Below, one piece after another: positions 8,516 to 15,949 of a stretch of 34,746 nucleotides of DNA. Under the pieces are notes generated by a model. That model saw nothing but the letters and a program-made list of their open reading frames with translations. It was not told the DNA's origin and did not search any database. The position numbers and the translations under genes are program-made. Within the stretch, counting starts at the first letter, position 1; each line of letters begins with the position of its first letter. Source of the DNA: Burkholderiales bacterium (lineage in GTDB: Bacteria > Pseudomonadota > Gammaproteobacteria > Burkholderiales > SG8-39); the NCBI GenBank assembly GCA_020845995.1, contig JADLES010000032.1, positions 1-34,746 on the forward strand. Reading direction: 5' to 3'.

Positions 8516-9790
8516 ATGAGCCTCGAAGCCTCGCTGGAGAAGCTCGCCAGGCTCGACGAACCGATCGGGCGCAACTGGTTCAAGCACGCGCGCGCCTGCG
8601 GCGCCGCCGACGATCTGCTCAACGTCGTCATCGCCGACGGCTGCTTCACGACCAAGATCGACGGCTGGATCCATGCCGCGACGCTGACCACGAAAAGCAT
8701 GGCCAAGTTCGTCCGGGCGGATGCGCCGCCGCCGCTCGACCTCGCCGAAGCCACCGCCCCGGCGGGCGGCAACATGGCGGTCCGCTACGGCCGGTGGCAG
8801 ACCGACTTCCACTGGAAGATCGACACGCGGCTCTGGCAATACATCCTGTACCTCAAGTTCATGCGGGATGCCTATCGCGACGCCATCGACGAATCCGAAC
8901 TTTTCTCCGGCGACGAACGCCCGCCGCTGCAGCGGCTCGTCACCGAGTTCTTCGATCAGGCCGAGATCGCGATGTGCTACCGCTGGGAATTCATCGAGCG
9001 CGGGCGCGGGTTCGCCCGCCATCCCGACCCGACCGCGGGTGCGGCGAATCACGGCTACACGTACCGCGTGGTGCTGCCGCTGCCCGTGATCCCGTTCGAA
9101 GAGCTGGCGCTCGAGCTCGATCCGCGGGCGGGACCGGCCGGCCGGGAAAGCGGCCGCAGGGAGATTCCCGCGTTCCCGCGCCTGGACGGCGCGGGCCCGG
9201 CGACGGGCCTGGAGCTCGCGGCGCGGGCCTGGCTCGAGCGCGCGCAGGCCGCCGGCATCGCGGACCGCTGGCTGCGCGTCCGTCTCGGGGAACGGATGGT
9301 CGCGACGCGCTTCAACGGCTGGGAGACCGCGCTGGAGATCACGGTGCCATCGCTTGCGCGCTTCGCCGACGGCGGCCGCGCCGCACGCGGCGAAGGCAGG
9401 CTCGCGGCGGCGTTCGACCTGACCGATTACGCGGTGCGATTCGGTCTCGCCCAGGCGGAGTTCTACCGGCGCCTGCGCGGCGGCGCGAGCGAGCTGATCG
9501 CGCTGCTCCAGGCCGAACGCCAGGCGATCGAGAGGCATCGCGGCGAGCTGCCGGCGCTACGGCGGGCGACCGCCGCGGTCGACGCGTTTTTCACGCGGAC
9601 GATCGATACCGTCGGCGAAGCATTTCGTCGCCGGCTGGAGATCGCGGAATCCGCGCTTCCCGAACTCGACGCGCTGCGCCCCCTGCACCCGCGCTTTGCG
9701 CCGCACGACCCGCTCGAGCCGCTGCCCTGGGTGCCGAAGGATCCGGAGGCTTACCGGCGCAAGATGGCCAGCCTCGGCTACGTGATTTAA
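8516..9790 (+). CDS. Unrecognised protein with an internal tandem duplication
   Basis: I do not recognise this 424-residue protein. The frame is open well upstream, across the IclR gene, but the ATG at 8516 follows the operator region and is the sensible start. There is no signal peptide or membrane segment, so it is probably cytoplasmic. It consists of two related halves. Residues 25-100 (8588-8815) align without gaps to residues 243-318 (9242-9469), sharing an A-x-A-x-G-x-A-D start, a central T-K/R-x-x-G-W motif, an S-x-A-K/R-F step and an A-V-R-Y/F-G motif, then F98/F316. The second half then has a charged helical stretch (325-385), and the protein ends in a Pro/Trp-rich tail (PLPWVPKDPEAYRRKM). 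It is followed 46 bases later by another unknown gene and is probably controlled by the divergent IclR protein. That context suggests a catabolic or binding role; the function is unknown. Confidence 0.8.
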   Translation: MSLEASLEKLARLDEPIGRNWFKHARACGAADDLLNVVIADGCFTTKIDGWIHAATLTTKSMAKFVRADAPPPLDLAEATAPAGGNMAVRYGRWQTDFHWKIDTRLWQYILYLKFMRDAYRDAIDESELFSGDERPPLQRLVTEFFDQAEIAMCYRWEFIERGRGFARHPDPTAGAANHGYTYRVVLPLPVIPFEELALELDPRAGPAGRESGRREIPAFPRLDGAGPATGLELAARAWLERAQAAGIADRWLRVRLGERMVATRFNGWETALEITVPSLARFADGGRAARGEGRLAAAFDLTDYAVRFGLAQAEFYRRLRGGASELIALLQAERQAIERHRGELPALRRATAAVDAFFTRTIDTVGEAFRRRLEIAESALPELDALRPLHPRFAPHDPLEPLPWVPKDPEAYRRKMASLGYVI

Positions 9791-9836
9791 CGATGCGCAG
9801 GTTCGAACAGCCGCGCTTCAACCGGGCGATCGATCC

Positions 9837-10331
9837 ATGATCCATTCCCGGCCGAACCACGCCGCCGATCAATGCTGCGGGGCGCTGCGCGACGAGCTGA
9901 TTCGGCGGTTGCCGCGCGACGCGGCGATCTTCTACGGTCCCGACCTCGCGAAGCGGACCGATCCCGAGGTCGCCCGGCTGCGCGCCCGCGGCGCGCACTT
10001 CTACTGGGTAGCCCTGCCAGTCGGTGGCGTTTCCTTCTGGGATGCGCATGTGGGTATCGTCGTCGACCCGGCGACCCTGGCCGGAACAGTGGGCATTCAT
10101 CGCAGCCGCGGTTCCGGGGAAGCGGCGCGGATGTTCGCCGACCTGGCGCCGGTATTCGAAACGCACCAGCTCGCGCACGTCACCGCCGAGGCCGCCGACG
10201 AGGAGCAATGGAACGGCCGGCCGCTCGATGTGTCGGCGCCGCGGGGCGTCAAGGAAGCGTGCCAGCGGCTGGTGATTCTTCTCGAGGCCGTGCGCGCGGG
10301 TGGCGCCGCCCGCAAGCAACATTCACCGTGA
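9837..10331 (+). CDS. Unrecognised small protein, partner of the 8516 gene
   Basis: This 164-residue soluble protein is not recognised. It has no signal peptide or membrane span. Visible features are a Cys pair near the N-terminus (QCCGALRDELIRRLP, residues 12 onward) and a central hydrophobic strand region (HFYWVALPVGGVSFWDAHVG) leading into IVVDPATLAGTVGIH. A later helix reads AARMFADLAPVFETHQL. The composition looks like a compact alpha/beta domain. It follows the duplicated 424-residue protein by 46 bases on the same strand and ends just before a convergent dienelactone hydrolase, so it probably belongs to the same IclR-controlled unit. Base composition matches its neighbours. Confidence 0.68.
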   Translation: MIHSRPNHAADQCCGALRDELIRRLPRDAAIFYGPDLAKRTDPEVARLRARGAHFYWVALPVGGVSFWDAHVGIVVDPATLAGTVGIHRSRGSGEAARMFADLAPVFETHQLAHVTAEAADEEQWNGRPLDVSAPRGVKEACQRLVILLEAVRAGGAARKQHSP

Positions 10332-10355
10332 TCCTGCCCCTCGTGTTGCGCGCCC

Positions 10356-10379
10356 CGCTGACCGGCGCTCCGTTCAGCG
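10356..10379. terminator. Hairpin at a convergent gene junction
   Basis: CGCTGA (10356-10361) pairs with TCAGCG (10374-10379). Inside it, after one mismatch, CGG pairs with CCG around a CGCT loop. It lies between the ends of two convergent genes and overlaps the last codons of the - strand gene. There is no T-run, so intrinsic termination is unproven. Confidence 0.35.
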
Positions 10380-11069
10380 CAGCTTCGCCAGCAGCGCGAG
10401 CGCGCGCTCCAGCGAGAACTGCCGCAGCTTCGGGTCGTAGGCATTCACGCTGCCGGGCATCGTGTAGCCGTGCTTCGCGCCCGGAAATACGTGCAGCTCG
10501 AGATTCTTCATCCTCGCGGCCGCCGCGCGGTAGGCTTCGAGCACCGGCGGCGGCGCCATGACGTCCTCGTCGCCCCAGAGCAGGCAGAGCGGCTTGTCCA
10601 TGCCTTCCAGTTCCGGCAGGAAGTCGAGCATCTGCGTGCCGTGGCAGGAAATTCCGGCTTCGTAGCCCAGGCGCTTCGGGCCGAGGATCGCGTAGGGTCC
10701 GCCGTAGCAGAAGCCGATCAGCGCGGCGCGGCCGTTCCATGCCGGCTCGGCGCGCAGGGCTTCGCGCACGGCGATGAAGTCCTGCTCGCTTTCGCGGATT
10801 TTTTCCAGGCGCGGCTGGCCGCGCGGCCGGGCCCGCGGATCGTCATGCGGCAGCGGCCCCGGCACCGAGCGCGAAAACAGGTCTGGCGCGGCGGCGAGGT
10901 AGCCTTTCGCGGCGAATTCCGCGGCGATCGCCTTCAGGTCCGCGTCCACTCCGTGAATCGCCGAGGCGAGCACCATCGCCGGCGCCTTCTGCGCGCCCTC
11001 CGGCACGATGAGATGGCAGTCGAACTGCGCGCCGTCGGCGGCCCGGATGCGGATGTCCTTGCCTTGCAT
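10374..11069 (-). CDS. Dienelactone hydrolase-family alpha/beta hydrolase
   Basis: This 231-residue hydrolase has the size of dienelactone hydrolase, the enzyme that opens 4-carboxymethylenebut-2-en-4-olide in chlorocatechol breakdown. The triad is visible: C121 in the elbow GFCYGGPY, D169 in WGDEDVMAP and H200 in PGAKHGYT. A Cys nucleophile is the DLH hallmark. The frame opens further upstream, but ATG 11069 gives the standard start (MQGKDIRIRAADG) with AGGA about 11 bases before it. It has no signal peptide. It diverges from the secreted amidohydrolase at 11166 and is convergent with the unknown 164-residue gene. Many DLH-family proteins act on other esters, so the substrate is open. Confidence 0.85.
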   Translation of the reverse strand: MQGKDIRIRAADGAQFDCHLIVPEGAQKAPAMVLASAIHGVDADLKAIAAEFAAKGYLAAAPDLFSRSVPGPLPHDDPRARPRGQPRLEKIRESEQDFIAVREALRAEPAWNGRAALIGFCYGGPYAILGPKRLGYEAGISCHGTQMLDFLPELEGMDKPLCLLWGDEDVMAPPPVLEAYRAAAARMKNLELHVFPGAKHGYTMPGSVNAYDPKLRQFSLERALALLAKLR

Positions 11070-11165
11070 GGGTTTGATCGTCCTATTCGCGGAGGGAATG
11101 GAGCAACCTACCATGTTCCCGGACACCCTGAGAGCGGGGCATAATCACGGCAGGGAGGGTTTCGC

Positions 11166-12824
11166 ATGTTCCGTCTGGTCATTTCGATCCTGTTCGTCCT
11201 GTTCGCCGGCGGCGCGCTCGCGCAGCCGGCCGACGTGGTGCTGCTCGGCGGCAAGGTGCTCGCCGGCGATGCGCCCTACACGGTGCGCACGGCGCTCGCG
11301 GTGCGCGGCGGGCGCGTGCTCGCCGTCGGCGCGGACGAGGAGATCGCGCGGCTGAAGGGGGAGGCGACGCGCGTCGTCGAGCTGCAGGGGCGCACGGTGA
11401 TCCCCGGCCTCATCGACTCGCACATGCACGCCATCCGCGCCGCGCTCAGCTTCGCCACGGAGGTGAACTGGATCGGCGCGGCCTCGCTCGAGGAGGCGCT
11501 CGGGCGCTTGCGCGAGGGCGCGAAGCGCGCCAAACCGGGCGGCTGGCTGATCGTCGCCGGCGGCTGGACCGAGCGGCAGTTCCGGGAGAAGCGCCGGCCG
11601 ACGCAGGCGGAACTGGAAGCCGCCGCGCCCGGCCATCCGGTCTATGTGCAGTGGTTCTACGGCTGGGCGATGCTCTCCCGGCCCGCGCTCGCCGCGCTCA
11701 AGATCCATTCCGAGGCCGACCTGCCCAAGGGCGGCAAGCTGGAAGCGGGGCCCGACGGCAAGCCCACGGGCGCCATCACCGGCCCGGTGATCGTCGGCCT
11801 GTTCAACCGCCTGCCGGCGCCCGGCTTCGCCGAGCAGGTCGAGGGCACCCGGCTCTTTTTCCGCGAGCTCAACCGCCTCGGCCTTACCGGCGTGATCGAT
11901 CCGGGCGGCTTCAACATGAGTCCGGAAGCCTACCAGCCGCTGTTTCGCGTCTGGCGCGGCGGACAGCTCACCGTGCGCGTGAGCTACAGCCTGTTCGCGC
12001 AGAAGGCGGGCAAGGAGTTCGACGAATTCAAGGAACTGGTGCAGATGACGCCGATGGGGTTCGGCGACGAATGGCTGCGCTTCAATGGCCTGGGCGAGCG
12101 CATCACCTTCGGCATGTACAACAACAACGCGCCCACCGAGCAGGATAAGGACCAGCTCTACGCGATCGCCCGATGGGCCGCGGAACGCGGCATGACGCTC
12201 ACGCAGCACTGGCAGAATGCCGGCGTGGTGGACGCCTTCCTCGATGTCGTCGAGCGCGTCAACAGGGAGATCCCGGTGGCGCCGCTGCGCTGGAGCATCG
12301 CGCACCTGAACGACGCCTCGGACGCGAACCTCGCGCGCATGAAGGCGCTCGGCATCGGCTGGACGGTGCAGGATGCCATGTACTTCGAGGGCGAGGCCTT
12401 CGCCAGGTCGCGCGGCGAGGCGGTCATCCGGCGCGCGCCGCCGGTGGTGAGCGCGATCCGCATCGGCCTGCCGGCGGGCGCGGGGACGGATGCGCACCGC
12501 GTGATGTCCTACAACCCGTTCGTCGCGCTGCAGTGGTTTCTCGACGGCAAGGACGTGAGCGGCACGCCGCTGCGTGGGCCGGAGCAGATGCCGACGCGCG
12601 AGCAGGCGCTGCATCTGTACACCGCGGGCAGCGCCTGGTTCGACAAGTCCGAGGGCAGGCGCGGCACGCTCGCGCCCGGCAAGCTCGCCGACCTGGCGGT
12701 GCTGTCGAAGGACATTCTCACGGCGCCGCTGTCCGAGATCGGCGGCATCGAGTCGCTGCTGACGATGGTCGGCGGCCGCGTCGTCTACGCGGCCGGGCCG
12801 TACGCGCGGCTGGAGGAGAAGTAG
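11166..12824 (+). CDS. Exported amidohydrolase family 3 (YtcJ-like)
   Basis: This 552-residue metal-dependent hydrolase is of the YtcJ/N-substituted formamide deformylase group. A Sec signal peptide (MFRLVISILFVLFAGGALAQ) points to the periplasm. The N-terminal beta domain (PADVVLLGGKVLAGD) and IPGLIDSHMHA, with the metal pair H86/H88, are typical. Further metal or active-site histidines appear in TLTQHWQNAG and WSIAHLND, and the catalytic Asp lies in AGTDAHRVMSYNPF. The C-terminal GTLAPGKLADLAVLSKD closes the composite beta-sandwich. The start has a strong AGGGAGGG site. It appears monocistronic. The substrate is probably an amide or cyclic amide but cannot be read from sequence. Confidence 0.87.
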   Translation: MFRLVISILFVLFAGGALAQPADVVLLGGKVLAGDAPYTVRTALAVRGGRVLAVGADEEIARLKGEATRVVELQGRTVIPGLIDSHMHAIRAALSFATEVNWIGAASLEEALGRLREGAKRAKPGGWLIVAGGWTERQFREKRRPTQAELEAAAPGHPVYVQWFYGWAMLSRPALAALKIHSEADLPKGGKLEAGPDGKPTGAITGPVIVGLFNRLPAPGFAEQVEGTRLFFRELNRLGLTGVIDPGGFNMSPEAYQPLFRVWRGGQLTVRVSYSLFAQKAGKEFDEFKELVQMTPMGFGDEWLRFNGLGERITFGMYNNNAPTEQDKDQLYAIARWAAERGMTLTQHWQNAGVVDAFLDVVERVNREIPVAPLRWSIAHLNDASDANLARMKALGIGWTVQDAMYFEGEAFARSRGEAVIRRAPPVVSAIRIGLPAGAGTDAHRVMSYNPFVALQWFLDGKDVSGTPLRGPEQMPTREQALHLYTAGSAWFDKSEGRRGTLAPGKLADLAVLSKDILTAPLSEIGGIESLLTMVGGRVVYAAGPYARLEEK

Positions 12825-12846
12825 CCGGGCGCCGCCGGGCGCCCGG
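12825..12846. terminator. Perfect 9-bp GC hairpin between convergent genes
   Basis: CCGGGCGCC (12825-12833), loop GCCG, then GGCGCCCGG (12838-12846) form a perfect stem. It begins at the first base after one stop codon and ends just before the stop of the convergent gene. It has no T-run; it may act as a bidirectional transcript end or RNA 3' stabiliser. Confidence 0.45.
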
Positions 12847-12849
12847 GGT

Positions 12850-13350
12850 TCACGGGGCGGGCTGGAGCGGGTCCGGGTCGGCGTCCCACGCCATCGCCGG
12901 CCGCGGGGTCTGCGCGATCCACTGCTCGAGCGCGGCGACGTGCTCGGCCTCTTCGGCGGCGAACTCGGCGGCCAGGCGCTTCACCTCCGGGTCCGAGGCT
13001 TCGGCGGCGACGGACCGGTAATATTCCCTGGCGCGCATTTCGTTCTCGCGCGCATAGCGCAGCGCGTTGTAGGGCTCCAGCATGTAGTCGAACGCTTCCT
13101 CGCCGCCCTGTTCCGGCGGCGCGCTCCAGCGGTACTCCCACGACTTGAGCCTGGGCAGCTCGAGCGCGCCGGCGCGCGCCTTGACCTCGTCGTGATGCAT
13201 TTTCGAGAAGCGGTTCATGTCGCGGAAGATCGCCGCGACCGCGTCGTTGCGGTGCGCTTCCATCATGTCGGCAAGCTCGAGATAGCGTTCCGCGGCTTCG
13301 TGCTCGAGGGCGACCGCGTGGGCGAGGAATTCGGGTAGCGAGTAGCTCAT
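12850..13350 (-). CDS. Rubrerythrin-like ferritin-family protein
   Basis: This is a 166-residue four-helix-bundle protein of the rubrerythrin/ferritin-like group, generally diiron proteins tied to peroxide reduction or iron handling. Helix 1 carries ALEHEAAERYLELAD (E18 and E21 are candidate ligands). Helix 3 carries RYARENEMRAREYYRS, and helix 4 holds a clean E-x-x-H (E134, H137 in AAEEAEHVAALE). Helix 2 (FSKMHHDEV) has H52/H53 but no canonical E-x-x-H, so the first half-site may be altered. There is no C-terminal rubredoxin domain. It has no signal peptide and looks cytoplasmic. It is monocistronic, convergent with the amidohydrolase and upstream of the GMC dehydrogenase genes on the same strand. 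Confidence 0.8.
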   Translation of the reverse strand: MSYSLPEFLAHAVALEHEAAERYLELADMMEAHRNDAVAAIFRDMNRFSKMHHDEVKARAGALELPRLKSWEYRWSAPPEQGGEEAFDYMLEPYNALRYARENEMRAREYYRSVAAEASDPEVKRLAAEFAAEEAEHVAALEQWIAQTPRPAMAWDADPDPLQPAP

Positions 13351-13406
13351 TTCGTCCTTTCAGGGTGCGCTTCGCGCGCAAGTATAGGCGGTTCGCGCGG
13401 CCCCGC

Positions 13407-14861
13407 TCAAGCGGACAGCGGCTCCTCCATCAGCGCCACCGCCAGGCGCTCGGCGAGCCGGGTCGCCAGCGCCATCACGGTGAGCGACGGATTGACCGAC
13501 AGCGTGCACGGAATGAGCGAAGCATCGGCGACGTACAGTCGCTTCACCTCGTGCGTTTCGCCGTTGCGGTCGACGGCGGAGCGCGCCGGGTCGTCGCCCA
13601 TGCGGCAACTGCCCTGGAGGTGCGTCGCGAGCAGGCCCGTCCAGTAGACCGTGCGCGCGCCCGCCGCCCGCAGCGCGTCGCTGCTGAAGCGCAGCGACGC
13701 CTCGATGCGGCCGAGCTCGCGCGGCTGCAGATCGACCTCGAGGCGCTCGCTGCCGTCCGCCTCGACGATCACCGACGCGTTGTTTTCGTCGGTGACCATG
13801 GCGAGCACGCCGCAATAGCGCCGGTAGGCGCGCACCGCCTCGACCAGCCGCGGCCCCCACAACGGGCCGCGCTCGTCGCGAAGCGTCGTCGCGAACGCGA
13901 TCGGGTCCATCACGGTCGAGGCTTCCATGACGAAGCCGCCGTCTTCGTCGCGCTGGAACTTCAGGCAGTGCGCCGAGATCGGGTAGACGCGGTGCGAATC
14001 CTGCGGTTCGTCGAACAGCCCGTAGACGAGGCGCGCCGGGTGCAGGCCGAGGTGGCGCCCGATCGCGGGGTTGCGCAGGCCCGAGCGCCTGAGCAGCTGC
14101 GGCGTGGCGAGCGCGCCGGCGGCGGCGACGACGCAGTGCGCGCGCGCGACGCGCCGCTCGCCGGCGGCGTCGACGTATTCGACGCCCGCGGCCCGCGGGC
14201 CGCCGGGCGCGTTCTCGATCAGCACCCGCTCGACCCGCGCGCCGGCGCGCAGGTCGAGTCCGCCGCGCTCGAGGGCCCAGGCGATGTAGGTGTTCATCGT
14301 CGACTTGCCCGCGTCGTTCGGGCAGCCCTGCAGGCAGGAGCCGTAGCGCTGGCAGTTGGCGTCGGTGTAGGAGTGCACGGGCTCCAGGTCGGCGCCGAGC
14401 GCGCGAAAGCCGGCCTGCACCGTGTAAATGCATTTCTCCCAGTCGCTGCGCTCGCGCACGCCGAGCAGGTCCTCGACGCGGCCGTAGTAGGAGTCGAGAT
14501 CGGCGCGCGAGAACGCCTGCCCCGCCTCGTTGGTCAGGCCCGTCGCGGCCCGCCACTTGGCGAAGTCCTGCGCGTGCGCGCGCAGCGCGACCTTGGTGTT
14601 GATCGTCGTCGTGCCGCCGACGCAGCGGCCCGCGAGGAACGCCACCGCGTCGCCGCCCGGCAGCGGCGCGAAGCGGGTCGGCCAGAACAGGTCGTGCTTG
14701 GCTTTCGCCTCCCAGCGCCGGAAGTCCGCGGATTTCAGGTGGCGCCCGGCCTCGAGCAGGAGCACGCGGCAGCCGCACTGCGCCAGCTCGCCCGCGACCA
14801 CGCCGCCGCCGGCGCCCGAGCCGACCACGATGACGTCGAATTCCTCCCGCGTCTTCGCCAT
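13407..14861 (-). CDS. GMC-family flavin dehydrogenase, large subunit
   Basis: This 484-residue FAD dehydrogenase is of the glucose-methanol-choline family, in the branch that pairs with gluconate-2-dehydrogenase subunit-3-like proteins. The FAD motif is VIVVGSGAGGG (10-20) with E37 in LLLEAGR. GGTTTINTKVALRAHAQDF is the substrate/FAD loop. C-terminal HLQGSCRMGDDP and SVNPSLTVMALATRLAERL carry the family active-site region. The frame is open much further upstream, but the true start is ATG 14861, which overlaps the stop of the small-subunit gene in a TGATG, implying coupled translation. It is shorter than the usual 530-590 residues and lacks a Tat or Sec signal. The substrate is probably an alcohol, sugar or sterol-type hydroxyl; unknown. 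Confidence 0.86.
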   Translation of the reverse strand: MAKTREEFDVIVVGSGAGGGVVAGELAQCGCRVLLLEAGRHLKSADFRRWEAKAKHDLFWPTRFAPLPGGDAVAFLAGRCVGGTTTINTKVALRAHAQDFAKWRAATGLTNEAGQAFSRADLDSYYGRVEDLLGVRERSDWEKCIYTVQAGFRALGADLEPVHSYTDANCQRYGSCLQGCPNDAGKSTMNTYIAWALERGGLDLRAGARVERVLIENAPGGPRAAGVEYVDAAGERRVARAHCVVAAAGALATPQLLRRSGLRNPAIGRHLGLHPARLVYGLFDEPQDSHRVYPISAHCLKFQRDEDGGFVMEASTVMDPIAFATTLRDERGPLWGPRLVEAVRAYRRYCGVLAMVTDENNASVIVEADGSERLEVDLQPRELGRIEASLRFSSDALRAAGARTVYWTGLLATHLQGSCRMGDDPARSAVDRNGETHEVKRLYVADASLIPCTLSVNPSLTVMALATRLAERLAVALMEEPLSA

Positions 14862-15235
14862 CAGCGGATGCCCAGGTACGACCAGTCGCGCTCGAGATCG
14901 ACGGCGCGCGGCGGCTGGAAATCGATCTCCGCCCAGGCGCCCGGCCCGGCGCGGCCCGGCGCGACGAAGTCGCTGTAGTAGGCCTCGATCGCGAGCGCGC
15001 GCATGAGAGCGAACTCCGGCGTGCGCTCGTGCTGCGCGAGCGCGCCCGCGGCCGCCGGCTCGCGGAGCGCGTCGACCGCGCGCAGCGCCGCGTCGCGCGC
15101 ATCCGGCGGCATCGCCGCCAGCACCGCGTCGACATAGACCACCGGGCCGACGCGGGCCGAGCCGGGAACGATGGCCTCGCACAGCGCTTCGACGCCCCGG
15201 GCGCGGCGTTCATCCAGGATTCGCAGCTTGGTCAT
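14861..15235 (-). CDS. Gluconate 2-dehydrogenase subunit 3-like protein
   Basis: This 124-residue protein has the fold and layout of gluconate 2-dehydrogenase subunit 3. The N-terminal RILDERRARGVEALCEAIVPGSARVGPVVYVDAVLA is followed by helices and the C-terminal VAPGRAGPGAWAEIDF with a Trp/Tyr-rich end (DWSYLGIR). It lacks the N-terminal Tat signal that exports the classical complex, as does its GMC partner, so the pair is probably cytoplasmic. No cytochrome c subunit is adjacent. Its stop overlaps the partner's start by one base. It diverges from the lipoprotein gene at 15354. Confidence 0.75.
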   Translation of the reverse strand: MTKLRILDERRARGVEALCEAIVPGSARVGPVVYVDAVLAAMPPDARDAALRAVDALREPAAAGALAQHERTPEFALMRALAIEAYYSDFVAPGRAGPGAWAEIDFQPPRAVDLERDWSYLGIR

Positions 15236-15353
15236 GCCTTGGCCTTTCGAGCGATACCCGCCGGAATCGGCGTGGCGCTATCGTGGCACAAGAAGACGGG
15301 CTGGAGTAGAGTTCTTCGGGTACGATCGCTCGATCCACAAAAGGGGGGAGGAC

Positions 15354-15914
15354 ATGCGCAACAAGAGGGTTCTGACGGCGCTTGGCGCCTGCGCCGCGCT
15401 CGGCGCCTGCGCCAGCCTGCAGTCCGCGACCAGCGCGGAAGACCTGCGCGGTCTTGCCGCGCTCGCGACGTGCTACGCCGATGGCATCGACGCGATCGGC
15501 GCCGGCAAGGTTGACGCCGGCGCCGAGCGGTGGCGCCAGTGCTTCAGCGAAGATCTGAAATTCAGCATGCGCTTCGGCAGCACGTTCTCGATGTCCTGCC
15601 CCGGCGAGAAGTGCCCGTTCCCGCCGACGATGAACGGGTTCGCGCGCCGCGTCGCGCTCGCCAAGGGCACGTTCGAGCGCTCCGGCTACGTGGCGACCAG
15701 CCACCACATCACCAGCCTGGGCATCGAGCAGCCCACGCCCGACACGGCGACGGTACGCGGCCACCTGCAGGCGTGGCACGTGCGCAAGGACGGCGCGACG
15801 GTGGTCGGGCTCGGCACCTGGCAGGTGCAGGCGCGCCTGACCCCGGCGGGCTGGCGGATCGTCGAGGAGCAGCTCGAGAGTCCGCTGCGCGTCGTGATGC
15901 CGAAGGCGGAGTAG
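15354..15914 (+). CDS. Lipoprotein with SnoaL/NTF2-like domain
   Basis: This 186-residue protein begins with a lipoprotein signal. Two LGAC lipoboxes follow each other (C13 and C19); C19 gives the more normal signal length. The ATG at 15354 is preceded by AGGGGGGAG. The mature part resembles the SnoaL/NTF2-like cone fold used by dehydratases and ring hydroxylase small subunits, with an N-terminal helix pair (DLRGLAALATCYADGIDAIGAGKVDAGAERW) and curved strands (ATSHHITSLGI, TATVRGHLQAWHV, TWQVQARLTPAGWRIVEEQ). Four Cys in the mature region (C45, C57, C71, C76) could form disulfides. The enzymatic role is unclear. It is convergent with the histidine kinase. Confidence 0.72.
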   Translation: MRNKRVLTALGACAALGACASLQSATSAEDLRGLAALATCYADGIDAIGAGKVDAGAERWRQCFSEDLKFSMRFGSTFSMSCPGEKCPFPPTMNGFARRVALAKGTFERSGYVATSHHITSLGIEQPTPDTATVRGHLQAWHVRKDGATVVGLGTWQVQARLTPAGWRIVEEQLESPLRVVMPKAE

Positions 15915-15949
15915 CCGCGTCGCGCGAAGCCGGCGGTGCGGGCTGCGAC

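Noticed and set aside
15286..15302. Sigma-54 promoter (TGGCAC) ahead of the lipoprotein gene
   Set aside because: The -12 part is absent: five bases after TGGCAC the sequence reads GACG instead of TTGC.
15919..15949. Terminator hairpin between the lipoprotein and histidine kinase genes
   Set aside because: GTCGC/GCGAC and AGCC/GGCT arms exist but with an asymmetric bulge; weaker than the other three hairpins.
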